Program-made: the position numbers and the translations under genes | NCBI GenBank assembly: GCA_045579195.1 | Contig: JAZNLR010000136.1 | Coordinates: 1-18,058 of the forward strand | Reading direction: 5' to 3' | Length of the DNA: 18,058 bases | Source: JAZNLR01 sp045579195 | Lineage (GTDB): Bacteria > Bacillota > Clostridia > Christensenellales > CAMQZB01 | The notes under the pieces: generated by a model | The model's input: the letters and a program-made list of their open reading frames with translations, nothing else | Told to the model about the DNA's origin: nothing | Databases searched by the model: none | Shown here: positions 7,095-14,623 of the stretch, one piece after another | Layout: each line of letters starts with the position of its first letter | Position numbering within the stretch: position 1 is the first letter of the stretch

Positions 7095-7445
7095 ATGTCT
7101 GTCAATACGCGCAATGCTCATGGAAAGATTTCGATCACAGACGAGGCGGTCATCAAGGTCGCCGGTTTTGCTGCGCGCCAATGCTATGGGATTGTCGATA
7201 TGGTTCCCCGCCGTTTTACGGATAGCATTGCCGAGCTCTTCAAAAAAGAAGCGCACGGCCGCGGAGTGAAAGTTTCGACAAACGGAGACAGAATCTTTGT
7301 TGACTTGTATATCATCATCAAGTATGGGGTGTCCATCGATGCGGTTGCAGAGTCCTTGAGAGAGACTGTGAAGTACAGCGTGGAGAATTTCACCGGTATG
7401 ATCGTCGATACTGTCAATGTCAATATAGTTGGCGTAAAACTTTAA
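7095..7445 (+). CDS. Asp23/Gls24 family protein (YloU type)
   Basis: This 116-residue protein belongs to the Asp23/Gls24 (DUF322) family, named after alkaline shock protein 23. Members are linked to cell-envelope stress; the Staphylococcus protein is membrane-associated through a partner. Here the family core is seen from GKISITDEAVIKVAGFAA through IFVDLYIIIKYGVSI to VNVNIVGVKL at the C-terminus. There is no signal peptide or membrane segment. An in-frame ATG at 7011 would begin inside the promoter region, so the ATG at 7095, six bases after GGAGG, is chosen. It lies 31 nt before fakA, the usual yloU-yloV pair, and probably shares its transcript. The exact biochemical role is not known from the sequence. 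Confidence 0.92.
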   Translation: MSVNTRNAHGKISITDEAVIKVAGFAARQCYGIVDMVPRRFTDSIAELFKKEAHGRGVKVSTNGDRIFVDLYIIIKYGVSIDAVAESLRETVKYSVENFTGMIVDTVNVNIVGVKL

Positions 7446-7476
7446 TCTCCCTCGGAGTCTTGGAAGGAAGATCAAT

Positions 7477-9105
7477 ATGCAAAAGTCAATTAAGGGCGCG
7501 ATGTTGCGCCGTATGATAATCGCCGGAGTTCGGCTGCTTGAGATCAATCGCGCTGCGGTTGATGCTTTGAACGTTTTCCCTGTTCCCGATGGTGACACCG
7601 GAACGAACATGTCCCTTACGATGCAGGCGGCTTTGAAAGAGCTCAATGCAACTGCCAGCAATCACTTTGAACAGATTGCAGACAGCGTTTCGAAGGGTGC
7701 TTTGCGTGGTGCGCGCGGAAATTCCGGCGTTATCACGTCTCAGATCTTGAGAGGTTTCTGCTCTTCCGTCAAAACGTTGGAAGAGATGGATTGTAAGGCT
7801 TTTGCAAAAGCGCTTGCCGCAGGAACGGAAGTTGCGTACAGCGCGGTTTCCAAGCCGCAGGAAGGAACCATGCTGACCGTCATTCGTTTGATGGCAGAGT
7901 TTGCAATGTCCAATTATAAAAAGTTCTCCGACATCGAGGCATTCATGAATGCGTGCATCGAGGCAGGAGATGCGGCCCTTGCTTCCACGCCCGAAATGCT
8001 TCCTGTTTTGAAAAAAGCAGGCGTTGTCGATGCGGGCGGAAAGGGAATTCTGTTCATCTTCAAGGGTATGTACCGTGCGCTGTTGGGCGAGGAGATTGAA
8101 GGGGACTTCTCGGAGGAGAAGGAAGAAGCTCCCGACGTTTCAGAAAATGCGGATATCACCCTTCTTGGTGAAATCGAATTTGCTTACTGCACGGAGTTCT
8201 TCATCATCAATTTGAAGAAGAAGACCACGCATGCAGACATTGAACGTTTGAAAGAAAAACTGATGGGAATCGGTGATTCCGTCGTTGTCGTTGGTGACCT
8301 TGATTTCGTCAAAGTTCACGTTCACACCAACAATCCCGGAAACGCATTGCAGTTTGCTTTGCAACTCGGTGAGTTGGATCGCCTCAAAATCGAGAATATG
8401 CTCGAGCAAAACAGACAGCTTCTTGCAAAGTTGGAAGCGGAGAAAAAACCGCTTGGTATGCTCGCTGTTTGTGCGGGAACGGGAATTGCAGACATCTTCA
8501 AAGATCTGTTGGTTGACCGCGTTATCGAAGGCGGACAGACGATGAATCCGAGCGCAGAGAGCATCGCAGATGCGGTTCGTCGCATCAATGCGGAGAATGT
8601 CTTTGTTCTTCCGAACAACAAGAACATTATTCTTGCTGCAGAGCAAGCGAAGTCCCTTGTGGAAGGCAAGAACATTTACGTCATCCCGACCAAGAACATC
8701 CCGCAGGGTTTTGCCGCAGCGTTGGCCTTTAACCCCGAGGGAACGGTTGAGGAGAATATGATTTCGATGGCGGGCGCGCTTGACACTGTTGCCGCAGGTC
8801 AGGTTACATACGCAGTTCGCTCCACGAACATCGATGGTTTCGATCTTGTGGAAGGCGACATCATCGGATTGTCTGCAAAGCAGATCCTTGCAAAGGGTGC
8901 AAGCGTGGAAGATGTTACTTCTCAGCTCATTGCAAAGATGAAGAAAGAAGATCACGAGATTATCACGCTGTACTATGGCAATGATCTCCCCGAAGCGCGT
9001 GCGCAAGAGTTTGCTGAGCGCGTTCGTTCGGAGCATCCTGATTGCGAAGTCGACGTATACTTTGGCGGACAGCCGCTGTATTATTACATTATTTCACTTG
9101 AATAA
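7477..9105 (+). CDS. fakA: DAK2-domain fatty acid kinase subunit FakA (YloV)
   Basis: FakA is the ATP-binding subunit that, with a fatty-acid-loaded FakB (DegV family), phosphorylates free fatty acids for phospholipid synthesis. The 542-residue product begins with a DhaL-type kinase domain (about 1-200) carrying NVFPVPDGDTGTN (32-44), whose Asp38 and Asp40 should bind magnesium, and GARGNSGVI. The middle domain has Cys238 in AYCTEF and His281 and His283 in KVHVHTNNPG, matching the zinc site described for Staphylococcus FakA. A C-terminal domain of the DAK1-like type follows and ends GGQPLYYYIISLE. No FakB gene is in the window, so partners must be encoded elsewhere. The start is set by AAGGAAG six bases upstream. 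In Bacillus, sdaAB-sdaAA lie between this gene and recG; here they do not. Confidence 0.93.
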   Translation: MQKSIKGAMLRRMIIAGVRLLEINRAAVDALNVFPVPDGDTGTNMSLTMQAALKELNATASNHFEQIADSVSKGALRGARGNSGVITSQILRGFCSSVKTLEEMDCKAFAKALAAGTEVAYSAVSKPQEGTMLTVIRLMAEFAMSNYKKFSDIEAFMNACIEAGDAALASTPEMLPVLKKAGVVDAGGKGILFIFKGMYRALLGEEIEGDFSEEKEEAPDVSENADITLLGEIEFAYCTEFFIINLKKKTTHADIERLKEKLMGIGDSVVVVGDLDFVKVHVHTNNPGNALQFALQLGELDRLKIENMLEQNRQLLAKLEAEKKPLGMLAVCAGTGIADIFKDLLVDRVIEGGQTMNPSAESIADAVRRINAENVFVLPNNKNIILAAEQAKSLVEGKNIYVIPTKNIPQGFAAALAFNPEGTVEENMISMAGALDTVAAGQVTYAVRSTNIDGFDLVEGDIIGLSAKQILAKGASVEDVTSQLIAKMKKEDHEIITLYYGNDLPEARAQEFAERVRSEHPDCEVDVYFGGQPLYYYIISLE

Positions 9106-9145
9106 CGAGGAAAATCCCGTTTTTCTGTGGAAAATTGCATTGAAT

Positions 9146-9178
9146 GCGGAAAATCACAACGGGTTTTCCGCTTTTTTT
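9146..9178 (+). terminator. Intrinsic terminator between fakA and recG
   Basis: An 8-bp stem (GCGGAAAA at 9146-9153, TTTTCCGC at 9164-9171, 10-nt loop) is followed by seven T residues, a textbook rho-independent terminator. An upstream segment, 9109-9121, can pair with 9158-9169 instead (12 bp with one bulged base). recG starts only 13 nt after the T run. Confidence 0.88.
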
Positions 9179-9191
9179 ATAGGGTGAGCAA

Positions 9192-11159
9192 ATGGAACTG
9201 AAAGAAATTAAAGGATTGGGAAAAAAGAGGTTGGAATGTCTCGAACGCATGGGAATTCATACTGCGAGCGAGCTCATTTCGCATTTTCCGTTTCGTTATT
9301 CTGATTTTTCCACGCCCTCATCCTTGAAAGACAGCGTTGGGAAAGAGGCGCTGATTCTCGCCAAAGTTGTGGATAAACCAACCTTGGCGTATGTGCACGG
9401 AAAGCGTATTTTAAAAGTAAAGGTCTTGACCGAGCAAGGGGAAAAGGGAACTTGCGTTTGGTTTCAGATGCCGTACCTCGCCGATCTTCTTGAGGTCGAC
9501 ATTTGGTATCTTTTTTACGGGCGTGTACAGAACAAGAAAGGGTACACGATTTCTTCGCCGGCGTTTGAACGTCGGGACGAGAGAAAACGCTTTGTTGGGA
9601 TCGTTCCGAAGTACCGCATAACCGAAGGTCTGACGCAAAATGTGATGATTTCTTCTGTCAAACAGGCGCTGGAAAGGGTGAAGTTTGAGTCCTTAATCGA
9701 CGAGGAACGTTTCTCGCTGATGCCGCTTGCAACGGCATATCAAACGGTTCATTTTCCAAGCACTGCAGAGGAGATCACCCACGCCTTAGAACGCATCGCA
9801 ATTGAAGAGCTGTTCGCGCTGATGATGGGATACCGCTTGCTCAAGAAGAATGCACCCGAGCGCACGCGGACGTTTTTATCATTCTCCGTTTCTGAGTTTG
9901 AATCGCTGATGGGCTTTTCTTTGACGAAAGCGCAGAAGAATGCGATTGATGAGATCAATCGCGACCTTTCGTCCGGACAATTGATGAACAGAATGGTGCA
10001 GGGAGACGTCGGCTCGGGCAAGACTGCTGTCGCTCTGTACGCTCTTTTGAAAGTTTCAAAAAGTGGTTATCAAGGTGCATTTCTTGCGCCGACAGAAGTT
10101 CTTGCGCGGCAGCATTTTGAGCGAGTCAAAACGCTTGGTGTCCCATGCGTTTTGCTAACCTCTTCCATGAGCACAAAGGAAAGAACGCACGCACTTTCTC
10201 TTCTTGCAAGCGGTGAGGCAAAGATCGCCGTCGGAACGCACGCACTTTTCTCAAGCGGCGTACAGTATGCGGCGCTATCTTTGGTCGTGATGGATGAACA
10301 GCACAAGTTTGGCGTTCGTCAGCGTACACGGATGATGGAAAAAGGGGATCACGTTGACGTTCTCGTTATGAGCGCAACACCCATTCCGAGAACACTGTCT
10401 TTGACGATGTTTGGGGATCTTGACATGACGTACATCAAGGAAAAACCCTTTGCGACCGACAACGTGAAGACGCGCATTGTGCCAAAGGAGAAGGAAGAAG
10501 ACCTCTTTTCTTTCCTTGCTGCCCGTGCGAAAGAAGGAGAGAAGATCTTCCTTGTCTGTCCGCAAGTGGATGATGAGGGACTCTATACCGTTCTTGGAAT
10601 GGCAAGGCGATTAAAGAGCACCGTTTTTCGAGGACTTTCAGTTGCAGTTTTACACGGCGGAATGGAAAGTGAAGAGAAAAAACGCGCCGTTGCCGCCTTT
10701 CGTGATGGAGAGACGAACATTCTCTTTGCTTCGGGAATTGTTGAAGTCGGCATTGATGTCCGCAAAGCGCACATCATTGCAATCTTTGAAGCGCAACGCT
10801 TCGGCATGACACAGATCCACCAGCTGCGCGGCAGAGTCGGGCGCGATGGAAAGGAGGCATATTGCTTCCTTTTGTCTGATTCACAAGAGGAGAGTGCAAC
10901 GAAACGCCTTTCTATCTTGACATCCTGTTCAGACGGATTTGAGATTGCGGAACAAGATTTTATCTTGCGTGGTGCAGGGGATTTTATGGGGACAAGGCAG
11001 CATGGAGAAAGTGCATTCCACGGGCTTTCCGTTCGCGCGGAAACCATTTTGAAGGTCAAGAAAATTGTAGAAGAAACAACGCCTTCGCCGGCACTTCTTG
11101 AAAAGCTTGCGCAAAAGGAAATGCTTATGAACAACCTTTCCGACGTTTCGCTTAACTAA
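9192..11159 (+). CDS. recG: ATP-dependent DNA helicase RecG
   Basis: RecG is a monomeric double-stranded DNA translocase that remodels stalled forks and branched recombination intermediates. The 655-residue product has an N-terminal wedge/OB region (IKGLGKKRLECLERMGI, then FPFRYSDFS). The superfamily 2 helicase motifs follow: GDVGSGKTA (motif I, 271-279), DEQH (motif II, 368-371), SATPIPRTL (motif III, from 394) and QLRGRVGR (motif VI, 544-551). After these come the LRGAGDFMGTRQHG segment and a short C-terminal domain. It is slightly shorter than the common 670-690 residues, without a missing motif. The ATG lies four bases after a GGTGA-like box. There is no space for a promoter between the preceding terminator and the start, so recG probably relies on readthrough or on a promoter within or before fakA. 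Confidence 0.96.
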   Translation: MELKEIKGLGKKRLECLERMGIHTASELISHFPFRYSDFSTPSSLKDSVGKEALILAKVVDKPTLAYVHGKRILKVKVLTEQGEKGTCVWFQMPYLADLLEVDIWYLFYGRVQNKKGYTISSPAFERRDERKRFVGIVPKYRITEGLTQNVMISSVKQALERVKFESLIDEERFSLMPLATAYQTVHFPSTAEEITHALERIAIEELFALMMGYRLLKKNAPERTRTFLSFSVSEFESLMGFSLTKAQKNAIDEINRDLSSGQLMNRMVQGDVGSGKTAVALYALLKVSKSGYQGAFLAPTEVLARQHFERVKTLGVPCVLLTSSMSTKERTHALSLLASGEAKIAVGTHALFSSGVQYAALSLVVMDEQHKFGVRQRTRMMEKGDHVDVLVMSATPIPRTLSLTMFGDLDMTYIKEKPFATDNVKTRIVPKEKEEDLFSFLAARAKEGEKIFLVCPQVDDEGLYTVLGMARRLKSTVFRGLSVAVLHGGMESEEKKRAVAAFRDGETNILFASGIVEVGIDVRKAHIIAIFEAQRFGMTQIHQLRGRVGRDGKEAYCFLLSDSQEESATKRLSILTSCSDGFEIAEQDFILRGAGDFMGTRQHGESAFHGLSVRAETILKVKKIVEETTPSPALLEKLAQKEMLMNNLSDVSLN

Positions 11160-11421
11160 AGTATTGGCGTTGAAAATGCGGAATCCTTATAAAGGAAAAC
11201 GAACCGCTTGCAAAAGCGTTTGGTTTGAGCAAGGTGCTGTTTTTTTTGCGCAAAGCGCAAAGGGATAAAAACTCTGAAGCGGGAAGAAAATGGAGCGCAG
11301 AGAAAAGCAGTTTTTGCAGAATATTGCGGAGTTTCATTTGCAAAAGAAGAATGAGAAAATGTGCGAGAAAAAACTTCTTTTGAAATAGATGAAAAAACAC
11401 GAATTTCTTGTGAGAAAAGGC
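11160..11421. other. Intergenic region between recG and the his promoter, no credible gene
   Basis: This AT-rich stretch holds small inverted repeats: TCCTT-ATA-AAGGA at 11184-11196, CGCTT-GCAA-AAGCG at 11205-11218 and TTTGCGC-AAA-GCGCAAA at 11245-11261, plus a run of eight T at 11240-11247 that may mark a weak recG terminator. The frame beginning at the ATG of 11176 is broken by stops every 30-odd codons and has no ribosome binding site. Minus-strand open frames here also lack a start site with a Shine-Dalgarno box. I see no T-box or riboswitch consensus. Confidence 0.6.
11245..11261. repeat. Perfect short inverted repeat downstream of recG
   Basis: TTTGCGC and GCGCAAA flank a 3-nt AAA loop, giving a perfect 7-bp stem directly overlapping the end of a T8 run (11240-11247). 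It could be part of a recG transcript end structure or a protein-binding dyad; the sequence alone does not decide. Confidence 0.5.
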
Positions 11422-11437
11422 TTGACAAAGCTGTCAA
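11422..11437. promoter_or_regulatory. Dyad over the -35 box of the his promoter, possible operator
   Basis: TTGACA-AAGC-TGTCAA is a perfect inverted repeat with 6-bp arms and a 4-nt centre. Its left arm is the -35 box itself and its right arm lies in the spacer. A repressor bound here would block RNA polymerase. No regulator gene is in the window, and I cannot name the protein. Confidence 0.4.
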
Positions 11438-11451
11438 TCAGGAAGTATAAT
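11422..11451 (+). promoter_or_regulatory. Promoter of the histidine operon
   Basis: TTGACA (11422-11427) and TATAAT (11446-11451) are both exact vegetative consensus boxes, with an 18-nt spacer, one more than optimal. The predicted start near 11458 leaves a leader of about 40 nt before hisZ, too short for a T-box or other long leader riboswitch. Such a strong promoter would usually need a repressor for an amino acid operon. Confidence 0.88.
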
Positions 11452-11469
11452 GATTTCATCACTTTAGCA

Positions 11470-11485
11470 CTTTATTACAATAAAG
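11470..11485 (+). promoter_or_regulatory. Small hairpin in the his operon leader
   Basis: CTTTAT and ATAAAG flank a TACA loop, giving a 6-bp AU-rich stem between the predicted transcript start and the GGAG ribosome binding site (11489-11492). It could modestly affect transcript stability or initiation; it is too weak to be called a terminator. Confidence 0.35.
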
Positions 11486-11497
11486 CACGGAGCGCAT

Positions 11498-12697
11498 ATG
11501 TACACGAAAAACAAGAGAATTTGTCCGCTTCCCAACGGCGTCGAAGATTGTTTGCCGTCGGATTGCCGTCAACTTGATGGTTTGAAGGAAAGCCTTGGAA
11601 TTTTGTTTGAGAATTGGGGCTTTGAGAAGATTGATACTCCCATCGTCGAGAACTTTGAGAACTTTACGTTTGGGTCAGGTGCCATCTCTGCCAAGCGAAT
11701 GTTTAAGATGACGGATCATGACGGATCGATTCTCGTTCTTCGCCCGGATTTCACGTTGCCGATTGGAAGAATCGTTGCAACGAAGCTTGCTGGAGCGCTT
11801 CCGTTCAAGCTTTTTTATGAAGGGAAGTTGTTTGACACCAGCATGAACGCCGCGTTTGATGCGCGGGAGTACATACAGACCGGTGTAGAGCTCATTGGTT
11901 CTTCCTTGCCCGATCACGATGCGGAGCTTATTGCGCTTGCCATTGAATCGTTGAAGGCTTGCGGGGTGGAGGATTTCACGATTGAAATTGGACAGGTGTC
12001 TTACTTCTTGGGCTTGATGCAGGAGTACGGAATAGACGAAACTCTAGCAGAGGAAATTCGAACGCTTGTCAACTCCAAAAATATGCTTGGCGTTGAGATG
12101 CTGTTCAAAAATAACTTCCTTGACAAAGATGCGTTTGACGTCATTCGGCGCTTACCTTCGCTGTTCGGAGGAGAGGAGGTTCTTGACCGCGCGGCAGAGC
12201 TTTGCTCGAACGAAGTCAGCAGAATGGCGCTTGAAAACCTTTCTTTGGTTTACAGCACGCTCAAGGAGTGTGGATATGAGAAGTATATCTCCATTGACCT
12301 CGGAATTTTGCAACGTACGAACTATTATACGGGGATTGTCTTCAAAGGGATCTCGCGGTACTTTGGCGCGGCACTCCTTGCGGGTGGAAGATATGATAAG
12401 CTTATCGGAACAATGGGAAAAGACCTTCCTGCAACCGGTTTTGCAATTTGGCTCAACCGCATCTTGACGGTGAGAAAGCGTCAGGGAACGAAGGGAAGCG
12501 AAAGCGTGATTGACTATGCCGTTTTGGCGCCCTACCTTTCGAGCGAACTTTTCGAAAAGGTGCAGGAGCTTCGCGGGTTTGGAAATCGCGTTGACGTGAT
12601 GTATGGAGAAGATTTGAACGAGTTTTTATCGTACTGCGAGCGCAAGAACGTGAAGAATGCTTGTGTCTTCCGCGATGGAGTGATAGACAACGTTTGA
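11498..12697 (+). CDS. hisZ: ATP phosphoribosyltransferase regulatory subunit HisZ
   Basis: HisZ resembles histidyl-tRNA synthetase but does not charge tRNA; it joins the short HisG to form the active, histidine-sensitive first enzyme of histidine synthesis. The 399-residue product has the class II synthetase-like core: motif 1 region WGFEKIDTPIVE, motif 2 region with RPDFT (82-86) after a LVLRPD stretch, and GGRYD (296-300) near motif 3. There is no clear C-terminal anticodon-binding domain of a real HisRS; a short tail follows instead. The start is the ATG at 11498, five bases after GGAG. It is the first gene of the operon, 19 nt before hisG, its partner, and the pairing confirms that it is HisZ and not HisS. 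Confidence 0.94.
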   Translation: MYTKNKRICPLPNGVEDCLPSDCRQLDGLKESLGILFENWGFEKIDTPIVENFENFTFGSGAISAKRMFKMTDHDGSILVLRPDFTLPIGRIVATKLAGALPFKLFYEGKLFDTSMNAAFDAREYIQTGVELIGSSLPDHDAELIALAIESLKACGVEDFTIEIGQVSYFLGLMQEYGIDETLAEEIRTLVNSKNMLGVEMLFKNNFLDKDAFDVIRRLPSLFGGEEVLDRAAELCSNEVSRMALENLSLVYSTLKECGYEKYISIDLGILQRTNYYTGIVFKGISRYFGAALLAGGRYDKLIGTMGKDLPATGFAIWLNRILTVRKRQGTKGSESVIDYAVLAPYLSSELFEKVQELRGFGNRVDVMYGEDLNEFLSYCERKNVKNACVFRDGVIDNV

Positions 12698-12716
12698 AGA
12701 GAAAGGAGGAACTAAC

Positions 12717-13352
12717 GTGGAGTACGTGACAATAGCACTTTCAAAAGGTCGCCTTGCCGACTTTGCAATCTCTCTGTTGGGAAAATGCGGCATCAACACA
12801 TCAACGCTCTTGGAAGACACGAGAAAGCTCGTCCTCTATGATGCGGATGACCGCTTTCGCTTTTTGTTTGTCAAACCGTCTGACGTCCCGACCTACGTGG
12901 AATATGGCGTGGCGGACATCGGAATCGTTGGAAAAGACACTCTCCTGGAAGAAGAGCGCGACCTTTACGAGATGTTGGACTTGAAGTATGGCAGGTGTCG
13001 CCTTTGCACGGCGGGCTTTGCAGAGAAGGAGATCGATCCATCATCACGCTTGAAAGTAGGCACAAAGTATGTGAACATTACCCGGAATTACTATAATTCC
13101 ATCGGCAGAGAAATCGAAATTATCAAGCTCAACGGCTCGGTTGAGCTTGCGCCCCTCGTTGGGCTGTCGGATATTATTTTGGATATCGTAGAAAGTGGAA
13201 ACACCCTTCGTGCAAACGGACTTTCCGTTCTCGATGAGATCTTTGAAGTTTCCGCGAGACTGGTTGTCAACAAGGTTAGCTTAAAGACGAAAGCAAACGT
13301 GATTTTGCCGCTCATCAAAAAGATGGAAGCGTGCTTGGAGGAAGAGGTATGA
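12717..13352 (+). CDS. hisG: ATP phosphoribosyltransferase, short form (HisG-S)
   Basis: HisG joins ATP and PRPP to make phosphoribosyl-ATP, the committed step of histidine synthesis. At 211 residues this is the short form, lacking the C-terminal regulatory domain of the long enzyme, so it needs HisZ, encoded just upstream. Family motifs are ALSKGRL at the N-terminus, VEYGVADIGIVGKDTL in the first domain and the PRPP-binding region VELAPLVGLSDIILDIVES with GNTLRANGL (about 140-170). The start codon is GTG, preceded at seven bases by AAAGGAGGA (12702-12710), the strongest ribosome binding site in the operon. The stop overlaps the hisD start by four bases (ATGA). Confidence 0.97.
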   Translation: MEYVTIALSKGRLADFAISLLGKCGINTSTLLEDTRKLVLYDADDRFRFLFVKPSDVPTYVEYGVADIGIVGKDTLLEEERDLYEMLDLKYGRCRLCTAGFAEKEIDPSSRLKVGTKYVNITRNYYNSIGREIEIIKLNGSVELAPLVGLSDIILDIVESGNTLRANGLSVLDEIFEVSARLVVNKVSLKTKANVILPLIKKMEACLEEEV

Positions 13353-14620
13353 TCCGAATTTACGAACAGGGAGAAGACTTAAGTAAGGTTTACCAAAGAT
13401 CCCAACTGACCCTTGCGGACGTGACGGAAAGCGTTCGCGCAATTTTGAAAGACGTTCTTAAGAACGGCGATGCAGCACTTTTGGAGTACGCAAAGAAGTT
13501 TGACAACACTGATTTGAGCGGTGGAATTCGCGTTTCCGAGGAGGAGATTGACGTTGCGTATCAAGAGGTTCCAAAAGATCTTCTGGCATCCCTTCGCCGC
13601 GCGCGTGACAATATTCTCTCTTACCACAAAGCGCAACTTCGCAAGGACAGTATCCTCGAAAAAGACGGGTGCAAGACAGGGTACGTTGTGCGCCCCGTCG
13701 ATCGCGCAGGAATTTATGTCCCCGGCGGCCTTGCTTCCTATCCTTCGTCTGTTTTGATGTGTGCGTGCCCCGCCGTTGCGGCAGGGGTTCGCGAGATTGC
13801 GATGGTGACTCCGTTTAAGGACGGAAAGACCAATCCTTTGACGTTGGTTGCTGCGCGCGAGTGCGGCGTGACCGAGATCTATAAAGCAGGCGGAGCGCAG
13901 GCAATTGCCGCGCTGGCGTACGGAACACAGAGCGTCAAAAAGGTGGACGTCATCACAGGTCCCGGCAACATTTACGTTACCCTCGCAAAGAAGGAAGTCT
14001 TCGGAATGGTTGGAATTGATATGATCGCAGGCCCGAGCGAGATCCTCATCGTTGCGGACGGAACGGTGCGTGCGGATTATGCTGCTGCAGATATGCTCTC
14101 TCAGGCAGAACACGATGTGATGGCGGCAAGCATTTTGATCACGCCCGATCGTGCGTATGCAGAGGCGGTTGCAAGTGAAGTCGCAAGGCAGACGGAGCTT
14201 TTGCCCAAGGCTGAAATCGTGAAGAAATCCCTTGCAGACAACGGAGCGATCATTGTGACGAACGATCTTGAAGAGGCGTTCGATATTGCAAACCGTATCG
14301 CGCCCGAGCATATGGAGCTTCTTTTGAAGGATGCGGAATCCTTCTTGGATCGCGTTCAAAATGCAGGCGCTGTCTTCGTTGGAGAAAGCTCACCTGAACC
14401 GCTCGGCGATTATTATGCAGGTCCTGATCACGTGTTGCCGACGAGTGGAACCGCGAAGTACTTCTCGGCGCTTTCCGCAGACAACTATATTAAGAAGATC
14501 AGCGTTATTGGATATACGAAAAAAGCACTCGCCGAGGCGGCGGACGACATCATCGCAATTGCCGAGTGCGAAGGGCTGCAAGCTCACGCAAATGCAGTCA
14601 AAGTGAGAAAGGAAGGATAA
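13349..14620 (+). CDS. hisD: Histidinol dehydrogenase
   Basis: HisD oxidises L-histidinol through histidinal to L-histidine in two NAD-dependent steps; it is a zinc enzyme. The 423-residue product contains GPGNIYVTLAKKEVFG, the segment IDMIAGPSEILIVAD, SQAEHD with zinc ligands Gln252 and His255, APEHMELL with catalytic Glu320 and His321, PLGDYYAGPDHVLPT with Asp354, and LQAHANAV with His413. These positions are offset by a nearly constant 6-7 from the E. coli enzyme as I recall it. A start six codons earlier (13331) is open, but the ATG at 13349 overlaps the hisG stop and has GGAGG seven bases upstream. hisC often follows hisD in related operons; here hisB follows directly. Confidence 0.97.
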   Translation: MIRIYEQGEDLSKVYQRSQLTLADVTESVRAILKDVLKNGDAALLEYAKKFDNTDLSGGIRVSEEEIDVAYQEVPKDLLASLRRARDNILSYHKAQLRKDSILEKDGCKTGYVVRPVDRAGIYVPGGLASYPSSVLMCACPAVAAGVREIAMVTPFKDGKTNPLTLVAARECGVTEIYKAGGAQAIAALAYGTQSVKKVDVITGPGNIYVTLAKKEVFGMVGIDMIAGPSEILIVADGTVRADYAAADMLSQAEHDVMAASILITPDRAYAEAVASEVARQTELLPKAEIVKKSLADNGAIIVTNDLEEAFDIANRIAPEHMELLLKDAESFLDRVQNAGAVFVGESSPEPLGDYYAGPDHVLPTSGTAKYFSALSADNYIKKISVIGYTKKALAEAADDIIAIAECEGLQAHANAVKVRKEG

Positions 14621-14623
14621 GTT

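Noticed and set aside
11152..11437. Minus-strand open frames of 82 and 93 codons in the recG-his gap
   Set aside because: They lack a Shine-Dalgarno box, are rich in Phe and Ser as expected from the complement of A-rich DNA, overlap the his promoter and resemble no family I know.
11176..11450. Plus-strand frame in the recG-his gap with only two internal stops, as a decayed gene
   Set aside because: No ribosome binding site, no recognisable residues, and A-rich sequence gives few stops by chance in one frame; too weak to call a pseudogene.
11452..11497. T-box or other riboswitch controlling the his operon
   Set aside because: The leader after the consensus promoter is about 40 nt, and no T-box TGGNACC-type sequence or terminator pair is seen there.
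13379..14359. Long minus-strand open frame (326 codons) opposite hisD
   Set aside because: hisD on the plus strand has all its catalytic residues; the antisense frame has no recognisable domain and no ribosome binding site. The same applies to long antisense frames opposite rsmB (2008-2865), rlmN (3618-4385) and fakA (8140-9036).
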